Shown here one piece after another: positions 1-9,132 of a DNA stretch of 64,000 nucleotides. Made by a program: the position numbers and the translations under genes. The stretch lies in assembly GCA_002600635.1 (NCBI GenBank), contig CP021371.1, forward strand, positions 4,033,001-4,097,000, read 5' to 3'. Position 1 is the first letter of the stretch. Every line of letters begins with the position of its first letter. Source of the DNA: Rhizobium sp. ACO-34A. Lineage in GTDB: Bacteria > Pseudomonadota > Alphaproteobacteria > Rhizobiales > Rhizobiaceae. The notes under the pieces were generated by a model, which was given only the letters and a program-made list of their open reading frames with translations, was not told where the DNA came from and did not search any database.

Positions 1-57
1 GACATTCTCGGCGGGTTGCCAATAGTGGTCGCACCGCTTTCATCGGAGGCAATATCC

Positions 58-1620
58 ATGACGTTCAATCCCACTCGCCGGCAGGTGCTGGTTGGCGGTG
101 TCTCGCTGGCAACGGTCGTCGCCCTGGGAGGCGTTCATCCCGCCTTCGCGGGCACGGACCGCACCAGGATCGTCGTCCGTATCGACAAGGATCTCGTCAA
201 CCTCGATCCGGCGAACCGCTCCGGCCCGGTCGACCTGAACGTCATCTGGTCGGTGCAGCAAGGCCTCATCTCCTTCAAGCCCGGTTCCACGGAGTGGGAA
301 CTGGACGCAGCGGAAGAACTGGAACAGGTGAGTGACACCGAGATCCGCTTCAAGCTCCGCAGCGGTCTCGCCTTTACCGACGGTTTCGGCGACCTGACGG
401 CCGAGGACGTCAAGTTTTCGTTCGAGCGCTTTATTGCCCCGGATGCAGAAGGCAAGAGCGTCACCTATGCGAAGGACTGGTCGGCTCTCGACCGGGTGGA
501 GGTGACGGGTCCGCTCGAAGGTCGCATCATCCTGAAGAACCCAGCGCCGGCACTCTACACGATCGCGCTAGCCGACGGTTCCGGCCGCATCGTTTCCAGG
601 AAGGCTTTCGAGAAATTCGGCAAGGATATCGCGACCAAGCTGATCGGCAGCGGTCCCTATGTTCTCAAGGAATGGACCCCGCGCGAACAGTTCGTCCTCG
701 AAATCAACCCGGACTACAAAGGCCCGATCAAGCCGCATTTTCGTCAGATCGTCGGCAAGCCGATCGGCGAGCAGAAGACGGCCGAGATCGCTTTCCGCTC
801 CGGCGAGATCGATTTCACCGCCATCGATCCGGAAAGCGGCAAGGATCTGGGCTCGCTGCCTGACGTCGCTGTGACGGAGATCCCGGCTATTGATTATGTC
901 TGGTTCGGTCCGAACATCGAGAAGGCGCCGTTCGACGATATCCGCGTACGTCAGGCGCTTCGTTACGCCGTCGATATCGACGCGATCCTGCAGGGAGCCT
1001 ATTCCGGCATCTATCCGCGCGCAAACGCGCTTCTCGCATCGAGCCTGCTTGGTTACTGGAAGGAAGCGCCAGTCTATGCTCGCGATCTTGAAAAGGCCAA
1101 GGCGCTGCTGACCGAAGCCGGACATCCGGATGGTTTCAAGACGAAGCTCACGATAGAAGCCAACGCCCGCAACGAGGCCATAGCCCAGATCATCCAGGCC
1201 AATCTTGCCGAAGTCGGCATCGAGGTCGAGATCGAGGCACTTGAATCCGCAGCCTACTGGGCTCTCGGCAAGAATGACGCCAGCAAGGACCTTGAACTGT
1301 CGCTGATCAAGTACAACGGCAAGTTCGATCCCGGCTTCCAGACCCAGTGGTTCACCTCCGAGCAGGTCGGCCAGTGGAACTGGCAGCGCTGGAAGAACGC
1401 CGATTTCGACGCCCTGCATGCAAAAGGCTCCGTTACCGTCGATCCCGCCGAACGCGCAAAGATTTACGTGGAGGCTCAGAAACTGCAGGATGAATCGGCA
1501 GCCTTCATCTGGATCACCCACAATCTCAATGCCTTCGCGTCGCGCAACTGGCTGACGCCCGGCGTGCTGCCAAATGGCAACAACTGGCTCTACACCGCAT
1601 TCGTCGAAGGCGCGGCCTGA
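58..1620 (+). CDS. ABC transporter substrate-binding protein, dipeptide/oligopeptide type (SBP_bac_5)
   Basis: About 520 residues, the usual size for a family 5 binding protein that delivers peptides, opines or similar solutes to a DppBCDF-type importer. The ATG at 58 has a GGAGG at 45-49; an upstream in-frame start at 16 lacks one. The N-terminus reads MTFNPTRRQVLVGG and continues as a hydrophobic stretch ending AFAG near residue 31, which looks like a twin-arginine export signal. The mature part has the SBP_bac_5 layout, including a TAEDVKFSFER block and a late DIRVRQALRYAVD block. The two permeases and two ATPases follow in the same operon. The ligand cannot be read from the sequence. Confidence 0.9.
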   Translation: MTFNPTRRQVLVGGVSLATVVALGGVHPAFAGTDRTRIVVRIDKDLVNLDPANRSGPVDLNVIWSVQQGLISFKPGSTEWELDAAEELEQVSDTEIRFKLRSGLAFTDGFGDLTAEDVKFSFERFIAPDAEGKSVTYAKDWSALDRVEVTGPLEGRIILKNPAPALYTIALADGSGRIVSRKAFEKFGKDIATKLIGSGPYVLKEWTPREQFVLEINPDYKGPIKPHFRQIVGKPIGEQKTAEIAFRSGEIDFTAIDPESGKDLGSLPDVAVTEIPAIDYVWFGPNIEKAPFDDIRVRQALRYAVDIDAILQGAYSGIYPRANALLASSLLGYWKEAPVYARDLEKAKALLTEAGHPDGFKTKLTIEANARNEAIAQIIQANLAEVGIEVEIEALESAAYWALGKNDASKDLELSLIKYNGKFDPGFQTQWFTSEQVGQWNWQRWKNADFDALHAKGSVTVDPAERAKIYVEAQKLQDESAAFIWITHNLNAFASRNWLTPGVLPNGNNWLYTAFVEGAA

Positions 1621-1663
1621 TCCCCGTGGTCTTGACCAACAGAACGAAAGACGAGGGCCGCTC

Positions 1664-2650
1664 ATGACGGGAGCGGCCCTTCCCCGTCATGTCGCCTTCA
1701 AGCTGGCGACGGCCCTGCTGGCCGTCGTCGGCTCCGTCATTTTGCTGATGGCCCTCACACGCATGATCCCGGGCGATCCCGCGACGGCGATCCTCGGCTC
1801 CCGCGCGACGCCGGAAGCTATCGCGGAACTCAGGAACCGCATGGGGCTCGACAGACCGCTGCTGGAGCAGGTCGGGGTCTTCCTCTGGCATCTCGGCTTG
1901 GGCGACCTCGGGCAGGACGTATTCAACGGCCGGCCGGTCGCGTCGCTCGTCGCCGCGGCCCTGCCGAACACGGTCGCGCTTGCCTTTTCCGCCATGGGCG
2001 TGGCGATCCTCGCGGGCGTACCGCTCGCTCTTCTCTCGGCGAAGAAGCCCGGCGGGCGGGCCGACCGCATCGTCGCGTTTCTGAGTGTCGGCTTCATATC
2101 TGCACCGAGCTTCGTCGTCGCGGTCTTCCTGCTGATGACGTTTTCGGTGAAGCTCGGCTGGTTTCCGGTACTCGGGGCAGGCGACGCCGGTGACATCGGC
2201 GACCAGATACGACATCTGGTCCTGCCGACAGCCGCACTCGCCGTGGGCTGGGTCGGCTATATCGCGCGGCTTCTGCGCTCGTCGCTTCTCGAAGTATTGG
2301 GCGAGAACCATATTCGTACGCTGCGTGCCTATGGTGTCAGCGAGTTGAAGGTCTTTGCCAAGTATGCCCTGAAACCCGCCATCCTGCCGATCATCGCCAT
2401 TCTCGGCATGGGCTTCGGCGAACTTCTCGGCGGTGCCGTCTTCGTCGAGGTGATCTTCAACCGGCCGGGCCTCGGTTCACTGATTTACGACTCCATCCGC
2501 ACCCGAAACTATCCCGTCGTTCAGGCCGCCGTCTTCGTGACGGTGGTGCTCTATGTCGTGACCAATCTCATCGCCGACATCTCCCAGACCCTGCTTGACC
2601 CGCGCGAGCGTACGCGGTTGCGGGCAGCAGGCACGGGGCCTGGACGATGA
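1664..2650 (+). CDS. ABC transporter permease, DppB/OppB type
   Basis: Inner-membrane permease of about 328 residues. The ATG at 1664 follows a purine-rich GAGGG; an upstream in-frame start at 1574 would overlap the binding-protein gene. Features seen are an N-terminal membrane segment, the MTRMIPGDPA-like periplasmic entry typical of DppB (here LTRMIPGDPATAIL), several further hydrophobic segments, and a cytoplasmic EAA loop around EVLGENHIRTLRAYG that contacts the ATPases. Its stop overlaps the start of the next permease by ATGA, so the two are translationally coupled. Confidence 0.92.
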   Translation: MTGAALPRHVAFKLATALLAVVGSVILLMALTRMIPGDPATAILGSRATPEAIAELRNRMGLDRPLLEQVGVFLWHLGLGDLGQDVFNGRPVASLVAAALPNTVALAFSAMGVAILAGVPLALLSAKKPGGRADRIVAFLSVGFISAPSFVVAVFLLMTFSVKLGWFPVLGAGDAGDIGDQIRHLVLPTAALAVGWVGYIARLLRSSLLEVLGENHIRTLRAYGVSELKVFAKYALKPAILPIIAILGMGFGELLGGAVFVEVIFNRPGLGSLIYDSIRTRNYPVVQAAVFVTVVLYVVTNLIADISQTLLDPRERTRLRAAGTGPGR

Positions 2651-3480
2651 CTGTCTTGCTGGAGATTACCCGTCGGCCGGCCAGCACCTTCGCCCTCGTA
2701 ACCGTCGCACTGATCTGCCTTGTCGCCATCGCGGCGCCGTTGATCGCCCCCTACGCGCCAAACGCCATCGCGCCCGCCCAGCGGCTGATGGACCCTTCCC
2801 TGCAGCACTTCTTCGGCACCGATCACCTCGGGCGCGATATCCTGAGCCGTTTGATATACGGGTCGCGGGTCGCGCTTGCCGTTTCGCTGTCCGTCATCCT
2901 CGTTTCCCTGACGACGGGTGTGGCGCTCGGCATCCTTGCCGCGCTCAGTCCCCGCGCGATCGACCTTGCGATCGTCGGAGTGTTCGATGTCGTCACCTCC
3001 TTCCCCAGCGTCATCCTGGCACTCGCGCTGGTCGCGATCTTCGGGCCCGGCCTTGGCAACGTCATTCTGCTGGTCAGCATCGTTTTCATTCCGCATTTCG
3101 GCAGGGTGGCGCGAGCGCAAACGATCGCGATCCGCAACAGCCCCTTCATCGAGGCCGAGAAGGTGCTGGGGGCGGAGCGCTGGCGCATCGTGCTGCATCA
3201 TGTGACGCCCAACATCATAGGCCCGATCTTCGTGCTCGCCTGCATGGACATCCCCGTCGTCATCACCATCGAAGCGGGGCTGAGCTTCCTCGGGCTCGGC
3301 GTGAAGCCGCCGCTGGCAAGCTGGGGCAACCTGCTCAACGACGGATACACCTATCTCGACCAATCGATCTGGCTCGCCACCTTCTCCGGTCTGGCGCTGA
3401 TATTGGCGACCCTCGGCTTTTCCCTGCTCGGCGAAGCGATGCGGGATACGCTCGATCCCAAGTTGAGGAGGAGCCTGTGA
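2647..3480 (+). CDS. ABC transporter permease, DppC/OppC type
   Basis: Second permease of the importer, 277 residues. Its ATG overlaps the stop of the DppB-like gene (ATGA). It has the DppC-type N-terminal segment, the FGTDHLGRDILSRL motif diagnostic of this subfamily, five to six hydrophobic segments, and the EAA loop EAEKVLGAERWRIVLHH. The end overlaps the GTG start of the ATPase gene at 3477. It forms the translocation pore together with the preceding permease. Confidence 0.93.
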   Translation: MTVLLEITRRPASTFALVTVALICLVAIAAPLIAPYAPNAIAPAQRLMDPSLQHFFGTDHLGRDILSRLIYGSRVALAVSLSVILVSLTTGVALGILAALSPRAIDLAIVGVFDVVTSFPSVILALALVAIFGPGLGNVILLVSIVFIPHFGRVARAQTIAIRNSPFIEAEKVLGAERWRIVLHHVTPNIIGPIFVLACMDIPVVITIEAGLSFLGLGVKPPLASWGNLLNDGYTYLDQSIWLATFSGLALILATLGFSLLGEAMRDTLDPKLRRSL

Positions 3481-4457
3481 CCGGGGTTCTGCTCGACATC
3501 AAGGGCTTGCACGTACGCTATCCCGGCGCACAGGCGAGCGCGCACATTCTGGATGCCGTCGATCTTTCCATTGGTCGGGGCGAATCCGTCGGCCTCGTCG
3601 GTGAAAGCGGAAGCGGCAAGTCGACCGTCGCTTTCGCCCTGCTCGGCCTGCTCGCCGGCAACGCGGAAGTGTCGGCCAGCCGGGCCGCATTCGATGGCAA
3701 TGAGGATATCTTCTCTTCCGGTCGGGCGGCGAACTTTCGCGGCACGGATATCGCGATTGTCTTCCAGGACCCGATGACGGCGCTCAATCCGCTATTTTCA
3801 ATTGGCTCCCAGCTGGTGGACATCCAGCGCCGCCGTTATTCGAAGGAGAGCCGGTCACGGCTCTGGGCACGAGCGGAGAGCGTGCTCGCCGACGTCGGCG
3901 TGCCGGACGCGAAGACGCGAATGCATGCATTCCCGCACGAGTTTTCCGGCGGCATGCGCCAGCGCGTGGTGATCGCCATGGCGCTGCTGGTCGAACCGAA
4001 ACTGCTGATCGCCGATGAGCCGACGACGGCGCTCGATGCGACGGTGGAGGCGCAGGTCGTCGAGGCGCTGCAGCGGCTGAGGCGGCGGACGGCCTCCTCC
4101 ATGCTGGTCGTAAGCCACAGCATGGGGCTGATTGCCGAACTCTGCGACAGCGTCGTCGTCATTTATGCCGGAACCGTGGTCGAAAGCGGGCCGGTGCAGA
4201 CCGTGCTGAACCACCCGCTGCACCCCTACACCCGAGCGCTTCTCGCCTGCGAGATCGATCCCCATGCGGATTTCGATCCGGATCAGGACCTTGCCACGAT
4301 CCCGGGCATCGTGCCGAACCCGTCCCGACGCCCGGCCGGTTGCATCTTCGCGGAACGCTGCGACCGGAAACATGAGCGCTGCGCCGAACCCCCACCGGTG
4401 CGCAGGCATTCTCAAGGGCGCCGCTACACCTGCTGGCTGGAGGTTGCCGATGCCTGA
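3477..4457 (+). CDS. ABC transporter ATP-binding protein, DppD/OppD type
   Basis: ATPase subunit of about 326 residues. I chose the GTG at 3477, which overlaps the permease stop (GTGA) and has GAGGAGG just upstream; the reading frame is open much further upstream but only as a shadow of the permease. Walker A is GESGSGKS at residues 42-49, the signature is FSGGMRQRV, and Walker B is LLIADEPTTALD. The C-terminal oligopeptide-ATPase extension carries the usual cysteine cluster (CIFAERCDRKHERC). It overlaps the next ATPase gene by eight bases. Confidence 0.93.
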   Translation: MTGVLLDIKGLHVRYPGAQASAHILDAVDLSIGRGESVGLVGESGSGKSTVAFALLGLLAGNAEVSASRAAFDGNEDIFSSGRAANFRGTDIAIVFQDPMTALNPLFSIGSQLVDIQRRRYSKESRSRLWARAESVLADVGVPDAKTRMHAFPHEFSGGMRQRVVIAMALLVEPKLLIADEPTTALDATVEAQVVEALQRLRRRTASSMLVVSHSMGLIAELCDSVVVIYAGTVVESGPVQTVLNHPLHPYTRALLACEIDPHADFDPDQDLATIPGIVPNPSRRPAGCIFAERCDRKHERCAEPPPVRRHSQGRRYTCWLEVADA

Positions 4458-5415
4458 ACCGGCCCTCACCCTTGCCGACGCCAGAATCCGTTATGGCCGG
4501 CTCACCGCCGTCGACGGCGTGTCCCTAACGCTCAACCCCGGCGAAACCTTGGGTCTCGTCGGAGAGAGCGGTTGTGGCAAGTCCTCGCTTGCCCGCGCGC
4601 TCACGGGATTGCAGCCCCTGTCGACCGGAACACTCGCGATCGGGGGCGAACCCCTGGAGCAGGCAACTGCCGCGCGGTGCCGGGAGTTGCAGCGGAAGGT
4701 GCAACTGCTGTTCCAGGACCCGGTGAGCTCCCTTTCCCCGCGCCTGACAGTGAAGGCCCTTATCACCGAACCGTTGAAGATCCGCAGGGTCAACACCGCC
4801 GAGCAGTGGGAGAGGATCCGCGCGCTTGCGGCACGCATCGGCCTCGGCGAACAGGTGTTCGGACGCTATCCTCACCAGTTGAGCGGCGGGCAGGCGCGCC
4901 GGGTGGCACTACTGAGAACAATCGCCGCCGCACCGTCGATCATCGTCGCCGACGAGCCGACGGCCGGTCTCGACATTTCCATACAGGGCGAACTGCTCAA
5001 CCTGTTGCGCGGATTGCGCGATGAACTCGGCCTCAGTTACCTGCTGATCTCCCACAATCTCAATGTGGTCGGTCGGGTTACGGACCGCGTGGCGATCATG
5101 TACCTCGGGCAGATCGTCGAAAGCGGCGAGACGCGGACGATTTTCTCCGCCCCCGCCCATCCCTATACACGGGCACTTCTCTCCTCGAACCTGACCGTCG
5201 ATACCGAGCGACGACGGGAGCGGCTGATCCTGAAAGGCGAGTTGCCAAGCCCTCACAATCCGCCGTCCGGCTGCCGCTTTCGCGGGCGCTGTCCTCTCGC
5301 GCAGCCGATCTGTGCCGAGACACCGCCTCGGCTGGAAGGCGTGGCAGCCGGCCGGGCGGTCGCCTGCCACTTCCCCCTTACCGACGACAGGCCGGTTCAG
5401 GCGATGACAGGATAA
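4450..5415 (+). CDS. ABC transporter ATP-binding protein, DppF/OppF type
   Basis: Second ATPase, about 321 residues, starting at the ATG at 4450 inside the end of the previous gene. Walker A is GESGCGKS at residues 38-45, the signature is LSGGQARRV, and Walker B is IIVADEPTAGLD. A C-terminal cysteine patch (GCRFRGRCPLAQPIC) is the DppF-type extension. It pairs with the preceding ATPase to power the peptide-type importer. The 3' end overlaps the convergent PhnD-like gene by 19 bases. Confidence 0.92.
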   Translation: MPEPALTLADARIRYGRLTAVDGVSLTLNPGETLGLVGESGCGKSSLARALTGLQPLSTGTLAIGGEPLEQATAARCRELQRKVQLLFQDPVSSLSPRLTVKALITEPLKIRRVNTAEQWERIRALAARIGLGEQVFGRYPHQLSGGQARRVALLRTIAAAPSIIVADEPTAGLDISIQGELLNLLRGLRDELGLSYLLISHNLNVVGRVTDRVAIMYLGQIVESGETRTIFSAPAHPYTRALLSSNLTVDTERRRERLILKGELPSPHNPPSGCRFRGRCPLAQPICAETPPRLEGVAAGRAVACHFPLTDDRPVQAMTG

Positions 5416-6206
5416 CCGAGACGATGCGCAAAGCGTTCCAGTTCGGCCAAGGGCTCATAATCGGCATCCGAAAGCTCGGCGAAGCCTGCAAGCGAGAGTG
5501 TATCGCGGACGGCCTCGAGCGACGGATCCGCCATGGCCTCGTGCAGAGCGCGGCGAAGGATCGCGACTTCCTCGTCGGATACCGAGGCGCGGCTGATGAA
5601 GGGCAGGCCTGGCCCCCTCGTGGTCTCCGCAAGAATGCGGATTCCCGACAGGCGTGCGGGATCGAAGCGCAGCGTATTGCCGTAAGTAATGCAATCGATT
5701 GCGGCGACATCGGCTTTTCCCGCGGTGATCGCGTCGATGCTGGCGCGATGGCCACCCGTCTCGATGACGGAAGCGAAGAACCGGCCGTTGCGGGCAAACG
5801 GCGCGATAGCGGCTCGAAACAGATTGACGCCGGAATTGCTGTCCGGTTCGTTGATCGCAGCCCGCGCGTCGCGCAGGTCTTCCAGGCTTTCGAACGGGGA
5901 GCCCTTCCCCACGACGATGAAGCTACATTTGAACGGCCCGTCGCAACCCGGATGGGTATAGACGGGCGTCGCCACCAGCCGGGCCTTGCCCCTCAGGTGC
6001 AGCACATAGGGATAGCCGCAGGTCTGCGCCAAAAGCAGATCGGGATGCGTCCACGCCGCATCGTAACGGATCTCCTTATCGAGCGTGGCCGGAACCTCTT
6101 CCAGCCCCTCACGTCGAAGCACTTTACCCAGAAAGCTCCAGAGCGAAGCAGTCGCCTCCTCGACAGGTGGCGGGCTGACATACATGGCGAGGCTCGCGAT
6201 CCGCAT
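5397..6206 (-). CDS. PhnD-like (phosphate/phosphonate-type) ligand-binding protein without signal peptide
   Basis: Protein of 269 residues with the PhnD/SsuA-like binding fold. Landmarks are QTCGYPY early, YTHPGCDGPFKCSFIVVGKGSP in the middle, AAINEPDSNSGVNLFR, and AAIDCITYGN. The N-terminus (MRIASLAMYVSPP) begins directly with the first beta strand, so there is no signal peptide and it is probably cytoplasmic. Family members with this arrangement are usually annotated as phosphate/phosphite/phosphonate binding proteins, but no permease or ATPase partner is present here. It is divergent from the flavoprotein gene and may act with it. The role is unknown. Confidence 0.75.
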   Translation of the reverse strand: MRIASLAMYVSPPPVEEATASLWSFLGKVLRREGLEEVPATLDKEIRYDAAWTHPDLLLAQTCGYPYVLHLRGKARLVATPVYTHPGCDGPFKCSFIVVGKGSPFESLEDLRDARAAINEPDSNSGVNLFRAAIAPFARNGRFFASVIETGGHRASIDAITAGKADVAAIDCITYGNTLRFDPARLSGIRILAETTRGPGLPFISRASVSDEEVAILRRALHEAMADPSLEAVRDTLSLAGFAELSDADYEPLAELERFAHRLGYPVIA

Positions 6207-6226
6207 GGGTTCTCCAATAATATAAT

Positions 6227-6245
6227 TTCGATCGATTTAATCGAA
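6227..6245. promoter_or_regulatory. Inverted repeat in the divergent promoter region (candidate operator)
   Basis: In the AT-rich 67-base gap between the PhnD-like gene and the flavoprotein gene, TTCGAT (6227-6232) and ATCGAA (6240-6245) form an inverted repeat, with a nested TCGAT-TTA-ATCGA at 6232-6244. The position suits an operator controlling both genes. No cognate regulator is assigned. Confidence 0.4.
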
Positions 6246-6273
6246 TAATGCCAACTTAAAAAGGGAAGCCGTG

Positions 6274-7887
6274 ATGAAGGATAAGACCGGCGATGTCGCA
6301 AGACAGATCGACCTCGATCTGGAAACGGACGTACTCGTGATTGGCGGCGGACCGGCGGGATGCTGGGCAGCGCTGAACGCTGCGGAAACCGGTTGCCGCG
6401 TCGTGCTGGTCGACAAGGGTTATTGCGGAAGCTCGGGCGCGACGGCCTCCGCCGGCACCCAGATATGGTACGTACCGCCGGATCCGGATGCGCGCGAAAA
6501 GGCGATGGCCGAACGGGAGGCCATGGGCGGCCATCTCTCCGAACGGCGCTGGATGCGCCCCGTCCTCGACACGACCTTCGAAAGCGTCAATCGCCTTGCC
6601 GACTGGGGTTATCCCTTCCCGAAGAACGAGGACGGCGAGGAACAGCGGATCTCCGTCCAGGGGCCGGAATACATGCGCCTCATGCGCCGAAAGGTGAAGA
6701 ACGCCGGCGTCACCATCCTCGACCATTTCCCCGCGCTGGAACTCCTTCGCGACGAGGCTGGCAATGTCGCGGGCGCGGCGGGTATCCGTCGGCAGCAAGG
6801 CGGCCACTGGCGCGTGAAGGCCGGAGCGGTCGTGCTGGCGGCCGGTGGTTGCGCCTTCATGAGCAAGGCGCTCGGCTGCGATGTGCTGACCGGCGATGGC
6901 TACCTGATGGCCGCCGAGGCCGGCGCCGAACTCTCCGGCATGGAGTTTTCCTCCGCCTACGCCATTTCGCCGACCTTCTCCTCCGTAACCAAGACCGCGC
7001 TTTATCGCTTCGCCCGCTTCTATCGGGAGGACGGTTCACTGATCGAAGGCGCAGGCTCCGCCCGTGGCCGCTCAATCATCGCGCGTGCCCTCCTCTCGGA
7101 ACAGGTTTACGCGCAGCTCGACCTTGCCGAGACTGACGGCCTGCAAGCGATCATGCGGCGTGCCCAGCCGAATTTCTTCGTGCCCTTCGACCGCCACGGC
7201 ATCGATCCCTTCACCGAGCGCTTCCCCATTACCCTGCGGCTCGAAGGAACGATGCGCGGTACCGGCGGCCTGCGACTGACCGGCCTTGACTGCGCGACGA
7301 CCGTATCGGGCCTTTTCGCCGCCGGAGACAATGCCACGCGCGAGCCGATCTGCGGCGGTTTCACCGGTGGCGGCAGCTACAACGCCGCCTGGGCGATCTC
7401 CACCGGCACCTTTGCCGGCAAGGCGGCCGCAACCCATGCGAAAACCCGGCAGCAGGAGGGCGGCGCAGCGTCACATCTCGGACGTACGGGCTATTCAATA
7501 CCCACCCGTGTGCTCGATACCCGGCAGGCGCTGGAAACGGTTCAGGCCACGGTTTTTCCGCTCGACATCAACTATTTCCGCAGCGAAGGCGCGCTGTCCG
7601 CCGGCCTTGCAAGCCTGGACACGGTCTGGGGTCTTCTCGGAAGGTCCGGTGCGGGCAACGCTCTTGAACTTTTCCGTCTGCGCGAGGTCGCGGCCATGAC
7701 GGCGACCGCCAGATGGATGTATCGCGCGGCACTGGAACGGCGGGAAACGCGCGGCATGCACAGGCGGGAGGATTTCCCCGCACAAGATCCGGGCCAGCAC
7801 CACCGGCTGGTTGTCAGCGGGCTCGACACGATTGTCGTACGGCCCGAAACGGTCGAGGACGACAACTATCGCGAGGCTGCCGAATAA
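6274..7887 (+). CDS. FAD-dependent oxidoreductase, fumarate reductase/AprA-like flavoprotein
   Basis: About 537 residues. The start could be GTG 6271 or ATG 6274; the ATG fits the spacing from AAGGGA at 6261-6266. An FAD-binding motif, VIGGGPAG, lies at residues 22-29, and the C-terminal AAGDNATREPICGGFTGGGSYN block is typical of the succinate dehydrogenase/fumarate reductase/adenylylsulfate reductase flavoprotein family. A one-base overlap with the ferredoxin-like gene downstream makes an AprA/AprB-like pair. Adjacent peptide-type import genes suggest it oxidises or reduces the imported compound. I see nothing that fixes the substrate, and there are no sulfate assimilation genes nearby. Confidence 0.8.
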   Translation: MKDKTGDVARQIDLDLETDVLVIGGGPAGCWAALNAAETGCRVVLVDKGYCGSSGATASAGTQIWYVPPDPDAREKAMAEREAMGGHLSERRWMRPVLDTTFESVNRLADWGYPFPKNEDGEEQRISVQGPEYMRLMRRKVKNAGVTILDHFPALELLRDEAGNVAGAAGIRRQQGGHWRVKAGAVVLAAGGCAFMSKALGCDVLTGDGYLMAAEAGAELSGMEFSSAYAISPTFSSVTKTALYRFARFYREDGSLIEGAGSARGRSIIARALLSEQVYAQLDLAETDGLQAIMRRAQPNFFVPFDRHGIDPFTERFPITLRLEGTMRGTGGLRLTGLDCATTVSGLFAAGDNATREPICGGFTGGGSYNAAWAISTGTFAGKAAATHAKTRQQEGGAASHLGRTGYSIPTRVLDTRQALETVQATVFPLDINYFRSEGALSAGLASLDTVWGLLGRSGAGNALELFRLREVAAMTATARWMYRAALERRETRGMHRREDFPAQDPGQHHRLVVSGLDTIVVRPETVEDDNYREAAE

Positions 7888-8207
7888 TGATCGAAGTCAT
7901 CGACACCGAAACCTGCACCGACTGCAATCTCTGCGTCTCCGTCTGCCCGACCAACGTATTCGAAGCCGTTCCGGGATCGGCTCCGCTGATCAAACGTCAG
8001 GACGACTGTCAAACCTGCTTCATGTGTGAGCTCTATTGCCCGGTGGACGCGCTTTACGTCGAGCCGGACCCTGCCTCCAGAGCGGGCCACACGGTCGACA
8101 GCATCCGGCAGGCGGGCCTGTTCGGCAGCTACCGAGGCTCCATTGGCTGGGCGAAAGACACGCGCCACCTGCGTAATGTGGACGATCACTTCCTCCTGCC
8201 GCAATAG
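7887..8207 (+). CDS. 4Fe-4S dicluster ferredoxin-like protein (AprB-like)
   Basis: Small protein of 106 residues; its ATG overlaps the flavoprotein stop by one base. It contains two classical clusters: cysteines 10, 13, 16 and 20 (CTDCNLCVSVCP) and cysteines 41, 44, 47 and 51 (CQTCFMCELYCP). The remaining C-terminal tail (GSIGWAKDTRHLRN) resembles the tail of AprB-type beta subunits. It most likely passes electrons to or from the flavoprotein encoded just upstream. The pair is an electron-transfer module, probably cytoplasmic because neither protein has an export signal. Confidence 0.85.
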   Translation: MIEVIDTETCTDCNLCVSVCPTNVFEAVPGSAPLIKRQDDCQTCFMCELYCPVDALYVEPDPASRAGHTVDSIRQAGLFGSYRGSIGWAKDTRHLRNVDDHFLLPQ

Positions 8208-8498
8208 CAGGACCGCTATCGTCGTATACCCCCGTGACCGGATCACCCTTCGCCATCCGACAGTTCACTCTTCCGTCGCCAGCGTTCACCGGTGAGGCTA
8301 TCCCTGTTTCGCCTGAGCGACTTTAGCTCGGCTCCTCGACGGCTCCACGTCCCGAAGGCGGCACTGCGCTCCCGCGTCGAGTTTCTCCATCTACCAATTG
8401 GTCGAACTCCTAAGGCAGAGCCGAAGTAAAAAAGCGTTCTCACTGATGAATGATCAAAAGAACATATTTCCTATTTAGTACGTAGAAAATATGCAAAA

Positions 8499-8524
8499 AG
8501 AGAGAAAGATCATTCTTTCTCTCT
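8499..8524. promoter_or_regulatory. Perfect 11-bp inverted repeat, candidate TetR-family operator
   Basis: AGAGAGAAAGA (8499-8509) and TCTTTCTCTCT (8514-8524) are exact reverse complements around a 4-base spacer, in AT-rich DNA directly before the TetR-family gene. This is the size and symmetry of a TetR-type autoregulatory operator. It also argues that translation starts after it, at ATG 8533, rather than at the in-frame ATG at 8491. Confidence 0.55.
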
Positions 8525-8532
8525 GGTGCCCC

Positions 8533-9132
8533 ATGACCGTCGCCACGAATGCAGAAACGCCGCTTCCCATGCGTGAACGCATTATCCACGCCGTAGCCGA
8601 TCTGTTCTACCGGCATGGCACATATCGTCTGGGCGTGGACGACATCGTTCGCGAACTGAAGGTCACGCGCGCCACCCTCTACCGTCATTTTGAGGGCAAG
8701 GAGGCCCTGGTCGTCGCCTATCTCGAACACCGGAACATAACGGTGCAACAGGATCTGTTGCTGTTGACCACCGGCAAGACCCCGCGCGATGCCGTATCCG
8801 CGATATTCTCCAGCCTCGTTACCAAGACCGGCAGCAACGTCTTCCGGGGCTGTTCCTTTCTTGTTGCCGTGGCGGAAAACCCTGGATCGGACCCCATTCG
8901 GGCCACGGGCCGGGCACACAAGCTGTTTCTCGAAAAGCTGTTTCGCGAGGTCCTCGACGGCTTCCACGAACGTGACCAGCTCGCGGAACAACTGCTGCTG
9001 CTCTACGAAGGCGCGCTCGCCGCATCCGTGCTGAGGCCTGACGCACGACCGGCGGAGACCGCCCGGCAAGTCGCTGACATGCTGGTCAGGCATGCCGTCC
9101 AGGCTCTTCCCACTGACGGAGAACCACGATGA
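8533..9132 (+). CDS. TetR/AcrR family transcriptional regulator
   Basis: About 199 residues from the ATG at 8533. An in-frame ATG at 8491 would place a perfect palindrome inside the gene, and neither start has a strong ribosome site, so the start is uncertain. The N-terminal helix-turn-helix reads RERIIHAVADLFYRHGTYRLGVDD followed by VTRATLYRHFEGKEALV, the standard TetR DNA-binding domain. The C-terminal ligand domain is of the TetR_C type seen in YcdC/AcrR-like proteins. It overlaps the TctB gene by ATGA, so it probably autoregulates the whole tricarboxylate-type transport and PrpD operon. Confidence 0.9.
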   Translation: MTVATNAETPLPMRERIIHAVADLFYRHGTYRLGVDDIVRELKVTRATLYRHFEGKEALVVAYLEHRNITVQQDLLLLTTGKTPRDAVSAIFSSLVTKTGSNVFRGCSFLVAVAENPGSDPIRATGRAHKLFLEKLFREVLDGFHERDQLAEQLLLLYEGALAASVLRPDARPAETARQVADMLVRHAVQALPTDGEPR

